This document shows, piece after piece, positions 52,553 through 61,830 of a stretch of DNA of 64,000 bases. A program made the translations under genes and the position numbers. The first letter of the stretch is position 1; each line of letters opens with the position of its first letter. The notes beneath the pieces are model-generated. The model was not told where the DNA came from, ran no database searches, and saw nothing but the letters and a program-made list of their open reading frames with translations. The stretch comes from Pseudomonas monsensis. Lineage in GTDB: Bacteria > Pseudomonadota > Gammaproteobacteria > Pseudomonadales > Pseudomonadaceae. The DNA is taken from positions 3,847,501 through 3,911,500 of the forward strand of contig NZ_CP077087.1 in the NCBI RefSeq assembly GCF_014268495.2, written 5' to 3'.

Positions 52553-55510
52553 GTGGACACTTTGAAACTTCTTACCCGTGAGGCGCTGGAGGCAGAGGTC
52601 ATGCGTCTGCGCCAGGCACTCGACACCGGCTCTGGAGCAGCCGGTGTCGAAGCCCCGCCCGATATCGCCGCGCAACTGGCCGCGAGCCGCACAGCACTGG
52701 CCAGCAGTGAGGCGCGCCTGCGGGCGATCTTCGAGTGCGCGATCGACTTCGCGATGGTCGTCACCGACCCGTTGGGCAAAATCACCGAGTGGAACACCGG
52801 GGCCGTCAACGTCATGGGCTGGACCGCCGAAGAAATGCTCGGCCAGAGTGTCGAGCGCTTTTTCACCCCCGAGGACCGCGCAGCCGGCCGTGTCGAGCTG
52901 GAGATGCAGCGCGCCCTGCAGGAAGGACGCGCCTCCGATGAACGCTGGCATGTGCGCAAGGACGGGCAGCGGTTCTGGGCATCGGGCGAGTTGATGCCGC
53001 TTTACGACGACAACCATTGCCATGGCGGCTTCGTCAAAATCCTGCGCGACCGCACCAGTGAGCATCTGGCCGGCCGCTCGCTGTTCGAAACCCAGGAGCG
53101 TTATCGCCTGGCGGTCAAGGCCACCCGCGACGCGGTATGGGACTGGGATCTGCGCACCAACCAGATCATCTGGAACGAAGCCCTGCAACAGGCGTATGGA
53201 ATTGCCCCGGCCGCCATCGACTCCACCGCTGACTGGCGGTTCGCGCAGATCCACCCGCAGGATCGCCAAAGCGTCGAGGCCTCGATCCGCTCAGCCATCA
53301 ACGGCAGCGGCTCGACCTGGAGCGCCGAATATCGCTTTCGCTGCCAGGACGGTTCTTACGCCGAGGTGCTTGATCGCGGCCACATGATTCGCAATGCCGA
53401 CGGCCAGGCCGAACGCATGATCGGCGCGATGCTCGACCTGACCCGTTCGCGCAGTGCCGAAACCGCGCTGCGCCTGAGCGAAGAACGCTTCAGCACCATT
53501 CTGGAAACCATCGAAGCGGCGTTTGCCATCGTCAAGGTCAAATTCGACGCTGACGATCGCCCGGTGGACTACTTCTTCGTCGAAGCCAACCCGGCCTTCG
53601 AGCGTCAGGCCGGGGTCAATCTGCGCGGCAAATGGGTGACCGAGTTCGCGCCCAATCTGGAAAGCTTCTGGTTCGAAACCTACGGTCACGTCGCCAAAAC
53701 CGGCGAACCGGCGAATTTCGAAAATTACGCCAACACCTTTGAACGCTGGTTCGACGTGCGCGCGGTGCGCGTCGGCGCCCCGGCTGATCGCCAGATCGCA
53801 ATCTTTTTCAGCGACGTCACCCAGCGCCGTGATGCCGAAGAGCGCTTGCGGGTCAGCGAAGCGGTGGCCCGGGAAAACATCGAGCGCGTGCAACTGGCCC
53901 TCGCCGCCGGCGCCATTATCGGCACCTGGCATTGGGACCTGCCGACCGATTGCTTCACCGTTGACGAAGCCTTCGCCCGGGTGTTCAACCTTGATCCGGC
54001 TTTGGGTCGCGATGGCCTCAGCCTGGAACAAGTGGCGATGACCGTTCACCCCGACGACCAGGCCGCGCTCATCAGCGCGATCGACGAGGCAATTGCCCGC
54101 GGCGGCGCCTATTCCCATCAATACCGGGTGCGCGGCGCCGATGGCAAATACAACTGGATCGAGGCCAACGGCCGCGTCGAGTGCGCCGAGGACGGCACCC
54201 CGCTGCGTTTCCCCGGCGTGCTCATCGACGTCGAGGAACGACGCAACGTCGAAGCCGAGCGAGACCGCGCCAACGCCGCACTGCGAGCGCTCAACGACAC
54301 CTTGGAACAACGCGTGACGGCACGCACCGCCGATCTTATGCAGGCCGAAGAAAAACTGCGCCAGTCGCAAAAAATGGAAGCCGTCGGGCAACTGACCGGC
54401 GGCCTGGCCCATGACTTCAATAACCTGCTGGCCGGCATTTCGGCAGCGCTGGAGCTGATGGAAAAGCGCATCGCACAGGGCCGCCTGAAGGACGTCGACA
54501 AGTACCTGGTGACCGCCCAAGGCGCCACCAAACGCGCCGCGGCCCTGACCCATCGACTCCTGGCATTCTCCCGACGCCAGACCCTCGATCCGCGCCCGAC
54601 GGACGTCAACACGCTGATTGTCGGCATGACCGAACTGATCCAGCGCACGGTCGGCCCGAGTATCCGCCTGAAGACACTGGCGGCCGCCGACCTGTGGCCT
54701 GCACTGGTCGACGCCAGTCAACTGGAAAACGCCCTGCTCAACCTGTGCATCAATGCCCGCGACGCCATGCCCGACGGCGGCTGCATCACCGTGGAAACCT
54801 CAAATCGCTCCGTGACAGTGGAGTCGGCGCGTACCCTCGATATTCCTCAAGGCCAATACCTGTGCCTGTGCGTGAAGGACACCGGCACCGGCATGAGCGC
54901 CGATATCGTCGCCAAGGCCTTCGACCCGTTTTTCACCACCAAGCCACTGGGCCAGGGTACAGGTCTGGGGCTGTCGATGATCTACGGCTTTACCAAACAA
55001 TCGGGCGGCCAGGTGCGCGTGCACTCGCAAGTGGGCCAAGGCACGAGCATGTGCATTTACCTGCCACGCTATTGCGGCGAGACCCAGCAAAATCACGATG
55101 CCACGCACAACATGACAACCCCGCTGGCAAAAGCCGGGGAAACGATCCTCATCGTCGACGACGAACCGACAGTGCGCATGCTGCTGCGGGACGTGCTCAG
55201 CGAACTCGGCTACGTCGTGCTGGTGGCGGCCGACAGTGTCGAAGGGCTGGAGACGTTGCGTTCCAGTGCACACATCGACCTGCTGATCACCGATGTCGGT
55301 TTGCCGGGAGGCATGAACGGCCGGCAAATGGCCGACGCGGGCCTGGAAATCCGGCCGAAACTGAAGACCTTGTTCATTACTGGCTACGCTGAAAACGCCG
55401 TGCTCGGCAATGGTCAACTCGGCCCGGGCATGCAGGTTCTGACCAAACCGTTCGCCGTCGACACGTTGGTGGCGCGGGTCAGCAACCTGATTTCGAACCC
55501 TGGGGAATGA
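52553..55510 (+). CDS. Hybrid PAS-domain sensor histidine kinase, 985 aa
   Basis: Soluble multidomain kinase with no membrane segment. About four PAS domains lie between residues 50 and 575 (for example AIDFAMVVTDPLGKITEWN, then a PAS with WDLRTNQIIWNEA). A coiled coil follows near 570-605, then HisKA with His620 in GGLAHDFNNLL. The ATPase domain has DTGTGMS and GQGTGLGLSMIYG. The receiver domain starts at about 863 with Asp914 in TDVGLP. There is no HPt or output domain, so the phosphate must go to another protein or control the kinase itself. Ligand or cofactor is unknown. Confidence 0.93.
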   Translation: MDTLKLLTREALEAEVMRLRQALDTGSGAAGVEAPPDIAAQLAASRTALASSEARLRAIFECAIDFAMVVTDPLGKITEWNTGAVNVMGWTAEEMLGQSVERFFTPEDRAAGRVELEMQRALQEGRASDERWHVRKDGQRFWASGELMPLYDDNHCHGGFVKILRDRTSEHLAGRSLFETQERYRLAVKATRDAVWDWDLRTNQIIWNEALQQAYGIAPAAIDSTADWRFAQIHPQDRQSVEASIRSAINGSGSTWSAEYRFRCQDGSYAEVLDRGHMIRNADGQAERMIGAMLDLTRSRSAETALRLSEERFSTILETIEAAFAIVKVKFDADDRPVDYFFVEANPAFERQAGVNLRGKWVTEFAPNLESFWFETYGHVAKTGEPANFENYANTFERWFDVRAVRVGAPADRQIAIFFSDVTQRRDAEERLRVSEAVARENIERVQLALAAGAIIGTWHWDLPTDCFTVDEAFARVFNLDPALGRDGLSLEQVAMTVHPDDQAALISAIDEAIARGGAYSHQYRVRGADGKYNWIEANGRVECAEDGTPLRFPGVLIDVEERRNVEAERDRANAALRALNDTLEQRVTARTADLMQAEEKLRQSQKMEAVGQLTGGLAHDFNNLLAGISAALELMEKRIAQGRLKDVDKYLVTAQGATKRAAALTHRLLAFSRRQTLDPRPTDVNTLIVGMTELIQRTVGPSIRLKTLAAADLWPALVDASQLENALLNLCINARDAMPDGGCITVETSNRSVTVESARTLDIPQGQYLCLCVKDTGTGMSADIVAKAFDPFFTTKPLGQGTGLGLSMIYGFTKQSGGQVRVHSQVGQGTSMCIYLPRYCGETQQNHDATHNMTTPLAKAGETILIVDDEPTVRMLLRDVLSELGYVVLVAADSVEGLETLRSSAHIDLLITDVGLPGGMNGRQMADAGLEIRPKLKTLFITGYAENAVLGNGQLGPGMQVLTKPFAVDTLVARVSNLISNPGE

Positions 55511-55517
55511 GGCTGTC

Positions 55518-56768
55518 GTGAGCAATCAACTGGATCGGCGCAATAACCTGTCACTCGACAGCCTCAATTTTTTCCTCGCTGACGTACGCGACGGCCTCGG
55601 ACCGTACCTGGCGATCTACCTGTTGGCCGTGCATCACTGGGACCCGGCCAGCATCGGCGTGGTCATGACCATTGCCGGGATCGCCGCGCTGATCACGCAA
55701 ACGCCCGCCGGCGCACTGGTCGACGGCACCCGCGCCAAACGTGCATTGATCGCTATCGCCGCGCTGCTGGTGACTGGCAGCTGCCTGTTGCTGCCGTTCG
55801 TGACCTCCTTCAGTCTCGTCGCGTTGACCCAGGCCCTGAGTGCCGCGGCTGCCTCGGTCTTCGCCCCGGCCATTTGCGCCATCACCCTGGGCATGACCGG
55901 GCCGCGCGCATTCACCCGGCGAACCGGGCGCAACGAAACGTTCAACCATGCCGGCAATGCCTGCGCGGCATTACTCGCCGGCCTGTTCGCCTACCTGTTC
56001 GGCCCTGTCGCCGTGTTCTACCTGATGGCCGCGATGGCACTCGCCAGCGTGATTGCCATTCACTTCGTTGCGGCAGACGCCATCGACCATGACGTCGCAC
56101 GCGGCCTCGACCCCGCCGAGGCCGGCCGGCACCAACCTTCTGGCTGGTCGGTGCTGCTGACCAACCGACCGCTGCTGTTATTTGCCATTTGCTGCGCGCT
56201 GTTCCACCTGGCCAACGCCGCGATGCTGCCGCTGGTCAGTCAAAAACTGTCGCTGACCAATCTGCAAATGGCCACGCCACTGACCTCCGCCTGTATCGTC
56301 GCGGCGCAACTGGTCATGGTTCCGGCGGCCATGCTGGTCGGCGCGAAAGCCGACGTCTGGGGGCGCAAGCCACTGCTGCTCGCCGGTTTCCTGATTCTGC
56401 CGCTGCGCGGCGTGCTCTACACCTTGTCCGACGACCCTTACTGGCTGGTGGCCGTGCAGATGCTCGACGGCGTTGGTGCAGGTCTGTTCGGCGCGCTGTT
56501 CCCGATCATGGTCAAAGACCTCACCCAAGGCACCGGCCACTTCAACATCAGCCTCGGCGCCCTGACCACCGTCTTCGGCCTGGGCGCTGCACTGAGCAAC
56601 GGCCTGGCCGGATTCGTCGTGCAAGGCGCCGGTTACAGTGCTGCGTTTCTGACACTGGCAGGGATTGCGGGCGTGGCGGTGGCGGTGCTTTGGGCGGGAG
56701 TTCCGGAGACGTTACGGGGCGAGCCAGATGTCGAAACTGCGCCGACCAATGTGGCGCTTGGCAGGTAG
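55518..56768 (+). CDS. MFS transporter, 416 aa
   Basis: Twelve membrane segments, with the MFS motif ALVDGTRAKRALI after segment 2 and GAKADVWGRKPLLL in the second half. It is preceded by the kinase gene with a seven-base gap and starts with GTG, so the two may be cotranscribed. The sequence resembles exporters of the drug:H+ antiporter type with a permissive substrate range. The transported compound is unknown. Confidence 0.88.
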   Translation: MSNQLDRRNNLSLDSLNFFLADVRDGLGPYLAIYLLAVHHWDPASIGVVMTIAGIAALITQTPAGALVDGTRAKRALIAIAALLVTGSCLLLPFVTSFSLVALTQALSAAAASVFAPAICAITLGMTGPRAFTRRTGRNETFNHAGNACAALLAGLFAYLFGPVAVFYLMAAMALASVIAIHFVAADAIDHDVARGLDPAEAGRHQPSGWSVLLTNRPLLLFAICCALFHLANAAMLPLVSQKLSLTNLQMATPLTSACIVAAQLVMVPAAMLVGAKADVWGRKPLLLAGFLILPLRGVLYTLSDDPYWLVAVQMLDGVGAGLFGALFPIMVKDLTQGTGHFNISLGALTTVFGLGAALSNGLAGFVVQGAGYSAAFLTLAGIAGVAVAVLWAGVPETLRGEPDVETAPTNVALGR

Positions 56769-56835
56769 CATTGCGTTGCCCGCTCCCATAGGGGGTATGC
56801 GCTAGCTGTGAGATCGGTATTCAGTCTGAACGGAC

Positions 56836-56863
56836 AAAAGCCTGCTTTTCAAAGCAGGCTTTT
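56836..56863. terminator. Bidirectional terminator between MFS and YcaC genes
   Basis: AAAAGCCTGCTTT pairs with AAAGCAGGCTTTT (56836-56848 and 56851-56863) with a two-base loop. Both sides end in T or A runs, so it can serve both converging genes. Confidence 0.88.
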
Positions 56864-56881
56864 CCTTTGAACCGTGTCGGT

Positions 56882-57514
56882 TTACTTCTGCTGAGCCGTC
56901 AACGCCGCATAACCATTCATCAAGTTGCGATAGTTCGGAATCCGTTGCGACAGCAGGTTACCCAGCCCTTCGATGTCGTTGCGCCAGTCGCGGTGCAGTT
57001 CGCAGGCCACAGAGAACCAGTTCATCATCTGTGCGCCGGCCTGGGTCATGCGGTTCCACGCGGCTTGTTGCACGGTGGTGTTGAAGGTGCCGGAGGCATC
57101 GGTGACGACGAACACGTCGAAGCCTTCGGCCAGGGCCGACAGGGTCGGGAACGCAACGCACACATCGGTTACCACGCCGGCGATGATGATCTGTTTGCGG
57201 CCGGTGGCCTTGATAGCCTTGACGAAGTCTTCGTTGTCCCAGGCGTTGATCTGACCCGGGCGGGCAATGTACGGCGCGTCGGGGAACATTTCTTTCAGTT
57301 CCGGCACCAGCGGGCCGTTCGGGCCTTGTTCGAAGCTGGTGGTGAGGATGGTCGGCAAGTTGAAGAATTTCGCCAGATCGGCCAGCGCCAGCACGTTGTT
57401 CTTGAACTCGTTGGGCGAGAAGTCCTGGACCAGGGAGATCAGGCCGGTCTGGTGATCGACCAGCAGTACCACGGCGTCGTCTTTGTTCAGGCGGTTGTAG
57501 GTTGGAGTGTTCAT
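56882..57514 (-). CDS. ycaC: YcaC-type isochorismatase-family hydrolase, 210 aa
   Basis: A cysteine hydrolase of the isochorismatase superfamily. The triad is visible: Asp20 in LLVDHQ, a Lys, and Cys119 in VVTDVCVAFP. The sequence matches the YcaC subgroup (ISLVQDFSPNEFKNNVLAL; NAWDNEDFVKAI), an octameric enzyme of unknown substrate. The start at 57514 follows AGGGACG; a TTG at 57532 is possible but less likely. It is often induced under stress in Pseudomonas; nothing in the promoter confirms that here. Confidence 0.92.
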   Translation of the reverse strand: MNTPTYNRLNKDDAVVLLVDHQTGLISLVQDFSPNEFKNNVLALADLAKFFNLPTILTTSFEQGPNGPLVPELKEMFPDAPYIARPGQINAWDNEDFVKAIKATGRKQIIIAGVVTDVCVAFPTLSALAEGFDVFVVTDASGTFNTTVQQAAWNRMTQAGAQMMNWFSVACELHRDWRNDIEGLGNLLSQRIPNYRNLMNGYAALTAQQK

Positions 57515-57829
57515 CTGCGCGTCCCTTTTCAATGTTGGAAATTGTTGTTGCGTTCAAGTTGGGCACAGATTACTGGGGGGCCGGAAAAGGATAAATCCGT
57601 TGAAAAGCGTTTCACCGTCAACTCAAACAGGACAATCCAAGCGAACCCTGGCGGATAAATCCACGCTCGCTTGAAGAATGGCGACGGATGCTCGTTATGA
57701 GCTAATAACACCTTCATTAAACGGTCGCTAAAACGTTGTACTAGGATAGGATCCAATGCAGCGCGTGTTTGCCGTTCAGGGAGATCGTCGGCGGCGCGGC
57801 TGGAAGTCTGTCTCTACGTACATTCATGG
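57515..57829. other. Divergent intergenic region between ycaC and luxR
   Basis: About 315 bases. It must hold the promoters of both genes. A sequence TTGTAC...TAGGAT at 57736-57753 could belong to the luxR promoter. I see no inverted repeat that stands out. Confidence 0.45.
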
Positions 57830-58588
57830 ATGACGCATATGAATTCACACCTGTTTCCCCACATCGGCAAAGTGATCGCCAGCACCGGCAGCCGGCACTT
57901 CCCGCGCATGCTGCATGACCTGATCCTCACCCAGTTGGCAGTGGACGCCACGCACATCCGGCAGATGCGCGTCGAACCGGTGAGCCGCGCCGCCAGTCGT
58001 GGTGAGCCGGGGCCGGTCAAAGACTCGGCGCAACTGGCAGAGACGCTATTCTCCGAACACAGCGCTGCGGCGGCCCATGCGCCGCACGCAGCGGATTCTT
58101 CGAGCGTGGCCGATGCCTCGCAACTGCACCTGACCCGCCGTAAGGACGGTTTTCGCTACGTGATTTCGGTGTATCGCAATGCGCAGTCGCAGCGGTTTTC
58201 GGCGCAGGAACGCAGCTTGTTGCAGGACATCTCGCCGGTGCTGCTGCCGATGGTGGAAAAACACATCAGCGCCCTGCAGCCGACGAACCATGACACGGCG
58301 ACTCCCGCCGAGGCGTCTGAAGGCAGCGGCCTGCAAACCCTGCGCCTGCGTTTCACCGAGCGTCTGGAGCAATTGGGACTGAGCCTGTCGAACCGCGAAA
58401 CCGAGGTGTGCGTCGGCCTGCTGGCCGGGCGTACCGCCCCGGAACTGGCGGAGCTGTTGCAGTTGAAGGTCAACACCGTGGAAAGCTATCTCAAACGCGC
58501 GGCGATCAAGCTGGGGATCAGCGGACGCCATTCGTTGATGCGCTGGATGTATTCACCTCAGGACACCTCGGCCTCCACCGCAGCCTGA
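57830..58588 (+). CDS. LuxR family regulator, probable regulator of the lipopeptide cluster, 252 aa
   Basis: The C-terminal LuxR-type helix-turn-helix is at residues about 180-245 (LSNRETEVCVGLLAGRTAPE, LAELLQLKVNTVESYLKRAA). The N-terminal part is not an autoinducer-binding domain of the LuxI/LuxR type. LuxR genes of this kind flank cyclic lipopeptide clusters in fluorescent Pseudomonas (massBCR and viscBCR type) and are needed for their expression. Here it converges on macB. Its start is the ATG at 57830 or 57839. Confidence 0.88.
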   Translation: MTHMNSHLFPHIGKVIASTGSRHFPRMLHDLILTQLAVDATHIRQMRVEPVSRAASRGEPGPVKDSAQLAETLFSEHSAAAAHAPHAADSSSVADASQLHLTRRKDGFRYVISVYRNAQSQRFSAQERSLLQDISPVLLPMVEKHISALQPTNHDTATPAEASEGSGLQTLRLRFTERLEQLGLSLSNRETEVCVGLLAGRTAPELAELLQLKVNTVESYLKRAAIKLGISGRHSLMRWMYSPQDTSASTAA

Positions 58589-58603
58589 CCCCATCCGCAA
58601 TCC

Positions 58604-58642
58604 CCCCAAGGAGCTGCCGCAGCCTGCGGCAACTCCTTGGGG
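58604..58642. terminator. Long hairpin between luxR and macB
   Basis: CCCCAAGGAG (58604-58613) pairs with CTCCTTGGGG (58633-58642), with an inner TGCCGCA/TGCGGCA stem. It sits between converging stops and could end both transcripts, although there is no T run. It also resembles extragenic repeats of this genus. Confidence 0.6.
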
Positions 58643-58653
58643 CAATCAGCTAT

Positions 58654-60612
58654 TCAGTCACGGGCCAGTGCTTCGATTGGATCGAGCCGCGAGGCGTTGC
58701 GGGCCGGGACGAAGCCGAAGACGATGCCGATCAGGGTCGAGCAGATCACCGCTGTGAGCACCGAAGCGAGGGAGAAGACCATTTCCCATTCCTTGATGAA
58801 CACCGAAAACAAATGGCCGATGCCGTACGACAGCGAAATCCCGATCGCTCCGCCCAACAGACAGACCATCACGGCCTCCACCAGAAACTGCTGACGAATG
58901 TCCGACTGCCGCGCCCCCACCGCCATGCGGATGCCGATCTCGCGGGTGCGTTCGGTGACTGACACCAGCATGATATTCATCACTCCGATACCACCGACCA
59001 CTAGCGAAATCACCGCGATCAACGACAGCAGCAAGGCCAGCGAGCGGCTGGTTTTCTGCACGGTCTGCAAGACGCTGTCGAGGTTGTTGGTGAAGAAATC
59101 CTTGGTGCCGTGGCGCTGCTGCAACAACTGAATAACGTGCTCTTCCACCACTTTGCTCGGCTGGCCGTCCTTCATGCGCACGCTGATGCTGTCCAGATAA
59201 CGCTGGCCCAACACCCGGCCGGCGGCGGTTTCATAGGGCACCCAGACGTTGAGGGTCTTGCCTGAAGCGAACAGGTTTTTGTTTTCCGCAGCGACCCCGA
59301 TCACCGTGCACGGCAGGTTGCCGATCAAAATCACCTGCCCCAACGGATCGACTCCCTCGCCGAACAAACGCTGGCGGGTGTTGTGATCGATCACCACCAC
59401 TTGGGCCTGACGCCGCGCATCGCTTTCGCTGAACGCGATGCCCTCGGCCATCCTGATCCCGCGCACTTTGAAATACTGGTCGCTGACGCCGTTGACCTGC
59501 GCATCCACGTCGATATTGCGATAGCGCAGCAACAGGCTACGGCCAATCATCGGCGTGGCGCTGTCGACGTAGTACAGCTGATTCAGCGCCGTGACGTCGG
59601 CGGGCACCAGGGTTTCAATGGAGGCGGCGCGCTTGTCGCCGTAACTTCGACCGGGAAACACGTCGATGGTATTACTGCCGATGGCCGCGATGTCCTTGAG
59701 CACGTAGCGCTTGGCACCCTCGCCGACCGCAGAGATCGACACCACCGAGGTGATGCCGATGACGATGCCGAGCATGGTCAGCAACGTGCGCATGCGGTGC
59801 GACACCAGCGCGATCCAGGCCATGCTGAAGGCCTCCTTGAACAGGCCAAGGCTGGCCACCAGACGGCGCGTGGCGGTGGCTTTGGGGGTTACTGGTTCTT
59901 CACTGAGCAGGTGTGTGGTGTCACGTTCGTTCGTGCGGTCGCTGAGGATTTCGCCGTCGCTGACTTCGATGATGCGCTCGGCATTGGCTGCGACTTTCGG
60001 GTCGTGGGTCACCAGAATCACCGTGTGCCCGGCCGCGTGCAGTTCCAGCAGGATGCGCATCACTTCCTTGCCGCTGGTGGTGTCGAGAGCGCCGGTGGGT
60101 TCGTCGGCGAGGATCACTTCGCCGCCGTTCATCAACGCCCGGGCGATACTCACGCGCTGCTGCTGGCCGCCGGAGAGCTGGCTCGGCCGGTGGCTCAGGT
60201 GTTCTTCCAGGCCCAGCCGCGCCAACAGCTCGCGGGCGCGGGCGTGGCGCTGCAGCTGTGGCGTGCCGGCATAAATCGCCGGCATCTCGACGTTGTGCAT
60301 GGCGCTCAGGTGCGGCAGCAAGTGATAGCGCTGGAAGATGAAACCGAAATAGTCACGACGCAGTTCGGCGAGGGCCTGATTGTCGAGGTCGCGGGTTTCC
60401 TGGCCGTTGATTTTGTAGCTGCCGGCCGTGGCGTAATCGAGGCACCCGAGGATGTTCATCAAGGTCGATTTGCCAGAGCCCGAGGCGCCGATGATCGCGA
60501 CCATTTCCCCGGCGTTGATCGTCAGGTCGATGTTCTTCAGGGCGAGGAATTCGCGGTCACCGGCGGTGAAACTGCGGGTGATGCCGCTGAGCTGGAGCAG
60601 TGGCTGCGTCAT
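58654..60612 (-). CDS. macB: MacB-type ABC transporter, ATPase-permease, 652 aa
   Basis: Residues 1-230 are the ATPase (Walker A GASGSGKSTLMN, signature LSGGQQQRVSIARAL, Walker B with DEPTGALD). Residues 260-652 hold four membrane segments with the periplasmic MacB core and the FtsX domain. With the MacA protein encoded upstream and an outer membrane TolC-like channel it should secrete the lipopeptide made by the NRPS. The start follows the macA stop by two bases. MacB in lipopeptide clusters has this size. Confidence 0.95.
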   Translation of the reverse strand: MTQPLLQLSGITRSFTAGDREFLALKNIDLTINAGEMVAIIGASGSGKSTLMNILGCLDYATAGSYKINGQETRDLDNQALAELRRDYFGFIFQRYHLLPHLSAMHNVEMPAIYAGTPQLQRHARARELLARLGLEEHLSHRPSQLSGGQQQRVSIARALMNGGEVILADEPTGALDTTSGKEVMRILLELHAAGHTVILVTHDPKVAANAERIIEVSDGEILSDRTNERDTTHLLSEEPVTPKATATRRLVASLGLFKEAFSMAWIALVSHRMRTLLTMLGIVIGITSVVSISAVGEGAKRYVLKDIAAIGSNTIDVFPGRSYGDKRAASIETLVPADVTALNQLYYVDSATPMIGRSLLLRYRNIDVDAQVNGVSDQYFKVRGIRMAEGIAFSESDARRQAQVVVIDHNTRQRLFGEGVDPLGQVILIGNLPCTVIGVAAENKNLFASGKTLNVWVPYETAAGRVLGQRYLDSISVRMKDGQPSKVVEEHVIQLLQQRHGTKDFFTNNLDSVLQTVQKTSRSLALLLSLIAVISLVVGGIGVMNIMLVSVTERTREIGIRMAVGARQSDIRQQFLVEAVMVCLLGGAIGISLSYGIGHLFSVFIKEWEMVFSLASVLTAVICSTLIGIVFGFVPARNASRLDPIEALARD

Positions 60613-60614
60613 GC

Positions 60615-61763
60615 TCAGGCCCCCGCCACATTCGTCACCGGATCACCGATCACCACACGGTCGCCTTCGGCCAGACCGGCATTGACCTGCACCTTGACGT
60701 TGTTGTTGATCCCGGTCTGCACATTGCGCGACTGGGCGTGGCCCTTGGCGTCGAGCACGCGCACCGGGAAACTGCCGTCGGCGTTGCGTGGCCCGAGGGC
60801 CGCCACGGGAATGGTCAACACTGATTTGGCGGTATCAAGCACCACCCGCACCTGCGCCGTCATCGAGATGCGCAAACGGTGATCGAGATTAGGCACCTCG
60901 AACAAGGCGTTGTAGAACACCGCGCTGCTTTGCTTGGGTGTACCGGCCGCCGGGGTCTCGAGGAAATTCTGCGGGGCCGGTTCGGTGCCGCGCAGTTTGG
61001 CGTAATAGCGTTTGTCCTCACCGAGAATGGTGAAATACACCTCCTGCCCCGGCGCGATGTGAATCACATCGGCTTCCGAAACCTGCGCCTTGACCGTCAT
61101 GGTGTCCAGATCTGCCAGTTTCAACAGCACCGGCGCCAACTGGTTGGCGATCACCGTCTGGCCTTCCTGGGTGACGATGCCGACTACATCGCCGTCGATC
61201 GGCGCGACAATCCGCGTGTAGGCCAGGTTGACCTTGGCCGTGTCGATCTGGATGTGTGCGCTTTTGATCTGCGCCTCCAGCGACATCAGGTTGGCCTGCT
61301 GCACCTGATAGTTCGACTCGGCGGTTTCAAAATCCTGGCGCGAGATCGAAGCATCCTCCTGCAGGTTCTGATAGCGCTCGTAAATCGCCTTGGTCTGCTT
61401 GAGCTGGGCCTGGGTCGCGCGTTTTTGCGCTTGCAGGTTCTCTTCATCGACCTGGGCCTGACGCAGGGTGTTCTGCAGCACCAGCGGATCGATTTCCGCC
61501 AGCCACTGGCCCTTTTTCACTTTGTCGCCGACCTTGACCTTGAGCGACTTCAACTGGCCGGAGACCTGCGCGCCGACATCCACCTGTTTGATCCCTTCGA
61601 GCACGCCGGTGGCCAGCACCGCGTTCTCGATATCATCCCGCTCGACCGTGGCGGTCAGGTACTGCGGTGCCTCGGCCGGTGCCTGCACCGTGTAGAACAC
61701 CAACCCGGCCACCGCCGCCAGTGCCAATCCCATACCGACTTTGCGCAACTTCGACTTTTCCAT
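60615..61763 (-). CDS. macA: MacA-type periplasmic adaptor protein, 382 aa
   Basis: A membrane-fusion protein. The N-terminal segment (residues 7-25) anchors it in the inner membrane. The barrel-sandwich region (VDVGAQVSGQLKSLKVKVGD), the long helical hairpin (about 100-170, rich in Gln and Glu) and the mirrored barrel half (IVAPIDGDVVGIVTQEGQTV) follow. It links MacB to the outer membrane channel. I chose the ATG at 61763; a GTG at 61775 is possible. It follows the synthetase gene by 67 bases. Confidence 0.92.
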   Translation of the reverse strand: MEKSKLRKVGMGLALAAVAGLVFYTVQAPAEAPQYLTATVERDDIENAVLATGVLEGIKQVDVGAQVSGQLKSLKVKVGDKVKKGQWLAEIDPLVLQNTLRQAQVDEENLQAQKRATQAQLKQTKAIYERYQNLQEDASISRQDFETAESNYQVQQANLMSLEAQIKSAHIQIDTAKVNLAYTRIVAPIDGDVVGIVTQEGQTVIANQLAPVLLKLADLDTMTVKAQVSEADVIHIAPGQEVYFTILGEDKRYYAKLRGTEPAPQNFLETPAAGTPKQSSAVFYNALFEVPNLDHRLRISMTAQVRVVLDTAKSVLTIPVAALGPRNADGSFPVRVLDAKGHAQSRNVQTGINNNVKVQVNAGLAEGDRVVIGDPVTNVAGA

Positions 61764-61789
61764 AAATGACCACAAGTCCGTTCAGGGGT

Positions 61790-61812
61790 GAGCCCGGCCA
61801 GCGGCCGGGCTC
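61790..61812. other. Hairpin between the NRPS and macA
   Basis: GAGCCCGGCC and GGCCGGGCTC form a perfect ten-base stem with a three-base loop. The T-rich side is in the plus direction, so it would not be a standard terminator for the minus-strand NRPS; partial attenuation of macAB relative to the NRPS is possible. Confidence 0.55.
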
Positions 61813-61830
61813 CTTTTTAAAAAACAATAT

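Noticed and set aside
58654..61763. PvdT/PvdR pyoverdine exporter
   Set aside because: These are close relatives, but here they follow a synthetase with tandem thioesterases and a LuxR gene, which is the lipopeptide arrangement, and no opmQ-like gene is seen.
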